Program-made: the position numbers and the translations under genes
Assembly: GCF_026001925.1 (NCBI RefSeq)
Contig: NZ_AP021869.1
Coordinates: 806,001-870,000 of the forward strand
Length of the DNA stretch: 64,000 nt
Direction of reading: 5' to 3'
DNA from: Vibrio gangliei
GTDB taxonomy: Bacteria > Pseudomonadota > Gammaproteobacteria > Enterobacterales > Vibrionaceae
Notes under the pieces: model-generated
Database searches by the model: none
Told to the model about the DNA's origin: nothing
The model's input: the letters and a program-made list of their open reading frames with translations, nothing else
Part shown: positions 59,528 to 64,000 of the stretch, one piece after another
How the letters are laid out: each line of letters starts with the position of its first letter
Position numbering within the stretch: position 1 is the first letter of the stretch

Positions 59528-60439
59528 TTATTTTGTGTGCAGTAATTGCTTCAATGCCGGTTCTAAGTGTGAGAAGGTGAATGTGAATCCAAGTTCGGTG
59601 AGGTGCTTAGGCTTTGCTCTTACACTGTCGAATAGCAGTTGGGCTGATTCTCCCATCATAATGTTCATTAACCATTTAGGTGAAGTGATAAACGCTGGTC
59701 TTTTAAGGCTTCTTGCTAAACACTCAGTAAATACTGCATTGGTCACAGGGTGAGGAGCACATAAGTTGAATATGCCACTGGCTTTGGAGTGCTGAGCTAA
59801 ATAAGCGATCGCTCGTGCCGCATCCTGGAGGTGTATCCAAGGCATATATTGTTCACCAGAACCAAGCTTTGCTCCTAAACCGAATTTAAATGGGGGGAGC
59901 ATTTTATGGAGCGCCCCGCCTTGAGTGCCTAGGACGATGCCCGTTCTCAGTATACAAACTCGGGTATTTTCACTTTCAGCCTGCAAAGCTAACTTTTCCC
60001 AGTGATGACATACTTTAAATGGAAAGCCGGAATCAGCTAGTTTGGCATTTTCATACACTTGATGATGTTTCTTATCACCGTATATCCCAACCGCGGAGCC
60101 ACTGATCAAACACTTAGGTGGCTGGCTACTTTTCTTAATCAGCGTGACCAATTGTTCGGTTGTGCCCCAACGGCTGTTGCAAATTTTGTCTTTTTGTTGT
60201 GTATTCCAACGTTTGTCCGCAATCGGCTCTCCCGCCAGGTTAATTACCATATCGATATGATTCAGATCAGCGAAGTCTGAAAGGTTATTGATATAGTTAA
60301 TATTCGAAAAATCAGCATGTTTAAGGGCTTTTTTTGCTCTTTTAGGGGAGCGAGTGAGAATAGTGATTTGATGACCAGTAAAATGCTTGACTAATTCTGT
60401 ACCAATGAAGCCTGTTCCTCCCGTCATTAAAATATGCAT
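59528..60439 (-). CDS. yfcH: NAD-dependent epimerase-like protein, YfcH family (TIGR01777)
   Basis: A 303-residue SDR-fold protein. The dinucleotide-binding motif TGGTGFIGTELVKHF is at the N terminus, with GAPIADKRWNTQQKDKICNSRW-like and ISGSAVGIYGDKKH blocks of the YfcH family. The substrate is unknown. A 247-bp gap to cnoX holds only A/T-rich sequence. It is divergent from yfcE, as yfcH-yfcE are linked in E. coli. Confidence 0.88.
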   Translation of the reverse strand: MHILMTGGTGFIGTELVKHFTGHQITILTRSPKRAKKALKHADFSNINYINNLSDFADLNHIDMVINLAGEPIADKRWNTQQKDKICNSRWGTTEQLVTLIKKSSQPPKCLISGSAVGIYGDKKHHQVYENAKLADSGFPFKVCHHWEKLALQAESENTRVCILRTGIVLGTQGGALHKMLPPFKFGLGAKLGSGEQYMPWIHLQDAARAIAYLAQHSKASGIFNLCAPHPVTNAVFTECLARSLKRPAFITSPKWLMNIMMGESAQLLFDSVRAKPKHLTELGFTFTFSHLEPALKQLLHTK

Positions 60440-60583
60440 ATTCGCTCCTTTATTGGTTTGAATTTGATTTGTACTAATCTAATTTGTACTGAGTTGGGAT
60501 AATTATAGACTTGGGTTCGGTTTATGCCGAGCCGACAAGCCATTTAACGATGACGTATGACTACTTTAATGAATGATATTGTT

Positions 60584-61129
60584 ATGAAACTCTTTTTTAT
60601 ATCAGATCTGCATGGTTGCCTACCTGCCACACAACATGTTTTAAACTTATTTGAACAATCGGACGCGGCGCACCTAATTTTGCTTGGTGATGTATTGAAT
60701 CATGGGCCGAGAAATCCTATCCCTGCAGGCTATAACCCAGCAGAGGTGGCTAAATTACTTAATCAATATAAAACACGCATTATTGCAGTACGTGGAAATT
60801 GTGATAGTGAAGTTGACCAGATGCTTTTAGATTTTCCAATGATGGCGGAATACTCCATCTTATTACTTGAAAACGGGAAAAAATTATTTCTGACTCACGG
60901 GCATCATTATAATCAGCAACGTATGCCGAACCTTAATATTGGCGATGTGCTTTGCCATGGGCATACGCATATCATTCAAGCTGATTGGGCGGGGGAGCAA
61001 TTTATTTTTAATCCTGGCTCCATAACCTTCCCACGAAATAATGAAGGTGCCAGTTATGGTATGTATGACGATGGTGTTTTTACTATTTACTCGTTAGAAG
61101 GTGAGTGCTTGCTTACAAGTGAGATCTGA
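60584..61129 (+). CDS. yfcE: YfcE phosphodiesterase
   Basis: YfcE is a metal-dependent phosphodiesterase of the calcineurin-like fold. The 181-residue protein has FFISDLHGCLPATQHVL, GDVLNHGPRN, VRGNCDSEVDQM and LTHGHHYNQQRMP, and CHGHTHIIQ with the metal ligands. ATG 60584 gives the E. coli-like MKLFFISDLHG; an earlier in-frame start at 60557 is possible but lacks a clear ribosome binding site. Physiological substrate is uncertain. Confidence 0.9.
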   Translation: MKLFFISDLHGCLPATQHVLNLFEQSDAAHLILLGDVLNHGPRNPIPAGYNPAEVAKLLNQYKTRIIAVRGNCDSEVDQMLLDFPMMAEYSILLLENGKKLFLTHGHHYNQQRMPNLNIGDVLCHGHTHIIQADWAGEQFIFNPGSITFPRNNEGASYGMYDDGVFTIYSLEGECLLTSEI

Positions 61130-61152
61130 TAATATAAAGCGCCGGAGAAAAG

Positions 61153-61428
61153 CTACTTTGTGTCGCTATGACCTAAATCGCGGTCTGGCGCGATGATATC
61201 TCTCACTCGCTGTTTCAATACTTTCGCTTCAGGAAAGCCCCCGTCTAGTTTACGTTCCCAGATGCTTTGCCCATTACAAAAAATTTCAAAACGTCCACCA
61301 GTATCTGGGTGGAGTGCAACAAAGTCGATTTCTTCGCTAAAAGTATGTAAAAGCTCTTGATTCAACCAGCTGGCACGAAGCATCCAGTTGCATTGCCGGC
61401 AATAATAAATATCGATTTGAGCTTTCAT
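61153..61428 (-). CDS. SelT/SelW/SelH family (Rdx-type) protein
   Basis: A 91-residue thioredoxin-like protein. The active site is a plain CxxC (YCRQCNW, Cys 10 and Cys 13); homologues in other lineages use selenocysteine there. The C-terminal GGFPEAKVLKQRVRDII motif is typical. ATG 61428 follows AGGAG. That ribosome binding site overlaps the CTAG end of the MITE-like element directly upstream, so the insertion helped make the present leader. Confidence 0.85.
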   Translation of the reverse strand: MKAQIDIYYCRQCNWMLRASWLNQELLHTFSEEIDFVALHPDTGGRFEIFCNGQSIWERKLDGGFPEAKVLKQRVRDIIAPDRDLGHSDTK

Positions 61429-61435
61429 TAGTACT

Positions 61436-61724
61436 CCTAGGGTCTGTTGACCTTTCGTGATTGTTTTTGCAGCGAATTGTTGGGTATTTGAACAAGGCAG
61501 AGGATCCGTGGTGTAGCTAGCCTACACGAGGAGCCGATAACGCAGTGCAAATGACCAACAAACGCTGCCCGAAGGGTTCGGCTAAAAGCATTTTATACCT
61601 TAGTTTGTAATAAGACAGGTTAAGTCTCATTTACTTAGAATAACTAGGCTACAATCGACTTGCCTCGCCTAAAATGCTTTTACCTCGAACAAAATTTAAC
61701 CACGAAAGGTCAACAGACCCTAGG
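61436..61724. mobile_element. MITE-like non-coding element with 24-bp inverted ends
   Basis: 61436-61459 and 61701-61724 are exact inverted repeats, starting CCTAGGGTCTGTTGACC. The palindrome CTAG at each end (61437-61440 and 61720-61723) could be a 4-bp target duplication of the YTAR type used by IS5-like elements. Inside are another inverted pair, TAAAAGCATTTTA (61583-61595) and its reverse complement (61670-61682), and a GTGTAG/CTACAC hairpin (61511-61527). No open frame is present. It is non-autonomous. Confidence 0.8.
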
Positions 61725-61738
61725 TAGTAAAAATTTAT

Positions 61739-61772
61739 AAAAACGAAAAGGGAGCGAACCCTTTTCGTTTTT
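61739..61772. terminator. Bidirectional terminator after toxS
   Basis: AAAAACGAAAAGGG and CCCTTTTCGTTTTT pair perfectly around AGCGAA. It ends the toxRS transcript 20 bp after the toxS stop. Confidence 0.85.
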
Positions 61773-61791
61773 GGGAGTTATTCAAGCTATA

Positions 61792-62301
61792 TCACTGAAG
61801 CGAGACTAACAAAGTCGAACCGTGGCCAAGTGTAGTCAGTAACAATGTGTTGTCATCCACAACATCGACTTTTCTGCTTTGCTGAGAGCTAATTTTAAAT
61901 AGTTTTTTCAGCTCATCTACTTGCTGTGGCGATATTTGCGTGACCGGTTTTGTTGAAATGTCCTTAAACTCATCAGGGTCGACAATTAAGTAGTGGTCAC
62001 TCAGGTCCCAACGGCCAGACTCTGAAATAGTAATTTCAACTGGGCTTTCTACGTTCGCACTAGAAAAAATCAATGTTGAATTCTTTAGGTAAGTTTGGTT
62101 CGGCAAGTACTTCACCGTAGAAGTAATGACCGCCTTATCTAAAGATGCCACCTTTTGATCCCAAAAATTCATGTAAGCCACTGTGCTGGAATGCCATTCA
62201 TTGGCGAGCAAAGTTTGCTTTAACTTTCCATCACCCGTCCAATACAGCCATGACCCCAGTAAAGCGGCAATAAGGACGACAAAAGAAATGTTTTTTTTCA
62301 T
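61792..62301 (-). CDS. toxS: ToxS membrane regulatory protein
   Basis: ToxS is an inner-membrane protein with a periplasmic domain that stabilises and activates ToxR. The 169-residue product has one membrane segment (residues 4-22, ISFVVLIAALLGSWLYW) and a periplasmic part with STVAYMNFWDQKV and SESGRWDLSDHYLIVDP. ATG 62301 follows the strong ribosome binding site AAAGGAGG. It is the second gene of toxRS; toxR stops only 10 bp upstream, so the pair is one transcript. Confidence 0.93.
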   Translation of the reverse strand: MKKNISFVVLIAALLGSWLYWTGDGKLKQTLLANEWHSSTVAYMNFWDQKVASLDKAVITSTVKYLPNQTYLKNSTLIFSSANVESPVEITISESGRWDLSDHYLIVDPDEFKDISTKPVTQISPQQVDELKKLFKISSQQSRKVDVVDDNTLLLTTLGHGSTLLVSLQ

Positions 62302-62311
62302 AATGCCTCCT

Positions 62312-63163
62312 TTATTGGCAAAGTGATTTGTAGTTTGTTTGGTTAACGAACAACACAATGGTTTTGTTTTGGTCAGTGTATGTTTCATCGTGAATAAAAT
62401 TTAACGCGATATTTTCGTTACCACCACCTGTGGTGATCACTTTTAATAGTGGGGTTTTCACATGAGATTGATAGCTTTGTGTACATTGCTGAATGATGGG
62501 TAACCAGTCACCGACTTCTGTTTGGTTAGAAAGTAAGAGCAATGGGGTTTTATCAGCCAGAGCAATACGGGTAAAGTCACCAGATTTCGGGGCTTGAGCA
62601 AACCACGCGAGCGCCGGAACCAAAATAATGACAACCCAAATCAGTTTCAGCCAAAGCGGAATCTTTTCTTTCTCAACCGTTTGAGAGTTGGTTGATGCTG
62701 GAGTTGTTGTCGGAGAAATAGATGACGTTGTGGACTCTTGGCTTAACGTAGTATTTTTCTCCTCTAAGGGCGCTTGTTCTGCTGTGTCATTGACTGACTC
62801 CTCTTGAATTTTGGGCGGGGTAGCCAGTTCAATTTCAGCGATGAGCTGATAGCCTCGCTTTGGAACGGTTTTGACAAATTGAGGAGATTTGGTGGAATCT
62901 TGCAACATCTTCCTTAATGTCGATATTGCTTGAGTGAGGCTTGAGTCGTCGACCTGAAATCCTTGGTCTCGCCATACATACTCATGCAGTTGATCTCGGC
63001 TCACCACCTGATTTGAGTTTTCAATCAAGATCAAAAGTATGCGGCTTTCATTACTTCCTAAACGTACGACATTACTGTCATCATTGAGATCCGTAAGCGT
63101 ATTGCTATAAGGATCAAAGATGAACTTTTGGGCAAGAATATATTTAGTGCCTATGTTAGTCAT
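62312..63163 (-). CDS. toxR: ToxR membrane-bound transcriptional regulator
   Basis: ToxR responds to bile, pH and redox state and controls outer-membrane porins and other genes. In the 283-residue product, residues about 15-110 are an OmpR-type winged helix (with LGSNESRILLILIE and SLTQAISTLRKML), residues 111-168 a Ser/Thr/Glu-rich linker, 169-189 the membrane segment (LWLKLIWVVIILVPALAWF), and the rest periplasmic. Cys 227 and Cys 282 match the periplasmic cysteine pair of V. cholerae ToxR. It is divergent from htpG, as in Vibrio. Confidence 0.95.
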   Translation of the reverse strand: MTNIGTKYILAQKFIFDPYSNTLTDLNDDSNVVRLGSNESRILLILIENSNQVVSRDQLHEYVWRDQGFQVDDSSLTQAISTLRKMLQDSTKSPQFVKTVPKRGYQLIAEIELATPPKIQEESVNDTAEQAPLEEKNTTLSQESTTSSISPTTTPASTNSQTVEKEKIPLWLKLIWVVIILVPALAWFAQAPKSGDFTRIALADKTPLLLLSNQTEVGDWLPIIQQCTQSYQSHVKTPLLKVITTGGGNENIALNFIHDETYTDQNKTIVLFVNQTNYKSLCQ

Positions 63164-63303
63164 TTAGGTTTTCTCAGTAGCAAAAAGAGTGAGGTTATGC
63201 TTCCGGCAGGTTAAAAAACCAACGGAATTTAGATTTTATGATGTTTTTCCCGTTCATCATAATCAAAATTGATAAGAAAAACACGGTTTTGATGATTTTT
63301 TAC

Positions 63304-63330
63304 CTTGAATTTATATTCATTCGCCCAAAT
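63304..63330 (+). promoter_or_regulatory. Candidate sigma-32 (heat shock) promoter for htpG
   Basis: CTTGAA (63304-63309) is a full match to the -35 of heat-shock promoters, and GCCCAAAT (63323-63330) resembles the -10 CCCCATNT with 6 of 8 matches, 13 bases apart. It lies 56 bp upstream of htpG, in the 222-bp toxR-htpG gap. Confidence 0.65.
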
Positions 63331-63385
63331 TTGAGAGATACGATTTTGATAAACCCCATTACGGACAACACAAAGTGGAGTTCTC

Positions 63386-64000
63386 ATGAGCGATACAATG
63401 ACAAACAATAAAGAAACACGTGGATTTCAATCAGAAGTAAAGCAGTTGCTGCACTTAATGATTCACTCTTTATATTCCAATAAAGAAATATTTTTACGTG
63501 AGCTAATTTCAAATGCGTCGGATGCCGCCGATAAATTGCGTTTCCAAGCCTTATCTAACCCAGATTTGTATCAAGGTGATGCTGATCTTGGCGTGAAACT
63601 TTCTTTCAATACCGAAACCAATACATTAACCATTTCAGATAATGGTATCGGTATGTCTCGTGATGATGTAATCGAGCACTTAGGGACTATTGCTAAGTCG
63701 GGCACTGCTGAGTTTTTCTCAAAGTTAAGCGAAGATCAAAGCAAAGACTCGCAACTTATTGGCCAATTCGGTGTAGGTTTTTATTCAGCGTTTATCGTTG
63801 CTGATGCAGTGACTGTACGTACGCGTGCGGCTGGCTTACCGGCTGACCAAGCGGTTCAATGGCATTCGGCAGGTGAAGGCGATTACACCATTGAAGATAT
63901 CACTAAAGAAACACGTGGTACCGACATCATTTTACATATGCGTGATGAAGGTAAAGAGTTCTTATCGGAATACCGTCTACGAGATGTAATTGGTAAATAT
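63386..64000 (+). CDS. htpG: HtpG (Hsp90) chaperone, N-terminal part
   Basis: HtpG is the bacterial Hsp90. The gene runs out of the window, so only 205 residues are visible. The N-terminal ATP-binding domain starts [20 protein letters not shown] and has the conserved [34 protein letters not shown] (Asp of the GHKL fold) and [11 protein letters not shown] motifs. ATG 63386 follows TGGAG. It is divergent from toxR, with a heat-shock promoter candidate between them. Confidence 0.96.
   Translation, partial: MSDTMTNNKETRGFQSEVKQLLHLMIHSLYSNKEIFLRELISNASDAADKLRFQALSNPDLYQGDADLGVKLSFNTETNTLTISDNGIGMSRDDVIEHLGTIAKSGTAEFFSKLSEDQSKDSQLIGQFGVGFYSAFIVADAVTVRTRAAGLPADQAVQWHSAGEGDYTIEDITKETRGTDIILHMRDEGKEFLSEYRLRDVIGKY

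Overview
The window is a contiguous piece of a gammaproteobacterial chromosome, almost certainly a Vibrio or close Vibrionaceae relative. The best evidence is the toxR-toxS pair divergent from htpG, the cysK-cysZ-zipA-ligA-chiP-chiQ-cueR neighbourhood, the order rseP-bamA-skp-lpxD-fabZ-lpxA-lpxB-rnhB-dnaE-accA-tilS, and several small Vibrio-type DUF proteins (DUF2066, DUF2069, DUF2897, DUF2919, DUF2956). Species cannot be fixed from sequence alone. No rRNA, tRNA, CRISPR array, prophage or integron was seen; nearly all of the window is core genome.

Layout. 1-13 kb: envelope biogenesis and lipid A (rseP end, bamA, skp, lpxD, fabZ, lpxA, lpxB), then rnhB, dnaE and accA. 13-24 kb: tilS, glnB, an EEP-family protein, then mltD, gloB, a yafS-like methyltransferase, rnhA, dnaQ, fadE, gmhA and yafJ. 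25-29 kb: the purMN operon with a full-consensus PurR box and three unusual heptanucleotide arrays around purN, then upp and a DUF2066 protein. 29-37 kb: redox enzymes (yqhD-like, curA-like with a divergent LysR regulator), DUF2069-wrbA-arsC-bepA, a TusA-like protein and perM. 37.3-38.7 kb: a complete IS3-family (IS150-type) insertion sequence sitting in the loop of the perM/bcp terminator. 38.8-47 kb: bcp, gcvR, dapA, bamC, then yffB-dapE-M15 peptidase-DUF2897, a small winged-helix protein, DUF2956, DUF2919 and yfeX. 47-50 kb: crr, ptsI and ptsH (transcribed ptsH to crr). 50-58 kb: cysK, cysZ, zipA, ligA, chitoporin chiP with a CRP site, chiQ, cueR. 58-64 kb: cnoX, yfcH, yfcE, a SelT/W/H protein, a 0.28-kb MITE-like element, toxS, toxR and the start of htpG.

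How it fits together. The first block builds the outer membrane (BAM assembly, lipid A acylation, fatty acid dehydration and carboxylation), and bamC and bepA elsewhere in the window add to the same machinery. Several operators could be read directly: PurR before purM, a FadR-like site before fadE, CRP before chiP, and a heat-shock type promoter before htpG.

The least explained material is non-coding. It comprises the CTCG-NNN heptamer arrays on both sides of purN, the terminator-loop insertion of the IS element, the MITE-like element whose end forms part of the ribosome binding site of the SelT/W/H gene, and a near-perfect palindrome before fabZ. Apart from the CRISPR-like look of the heptamer arrays, which fails on inspection, I found no multigene system that looks new.
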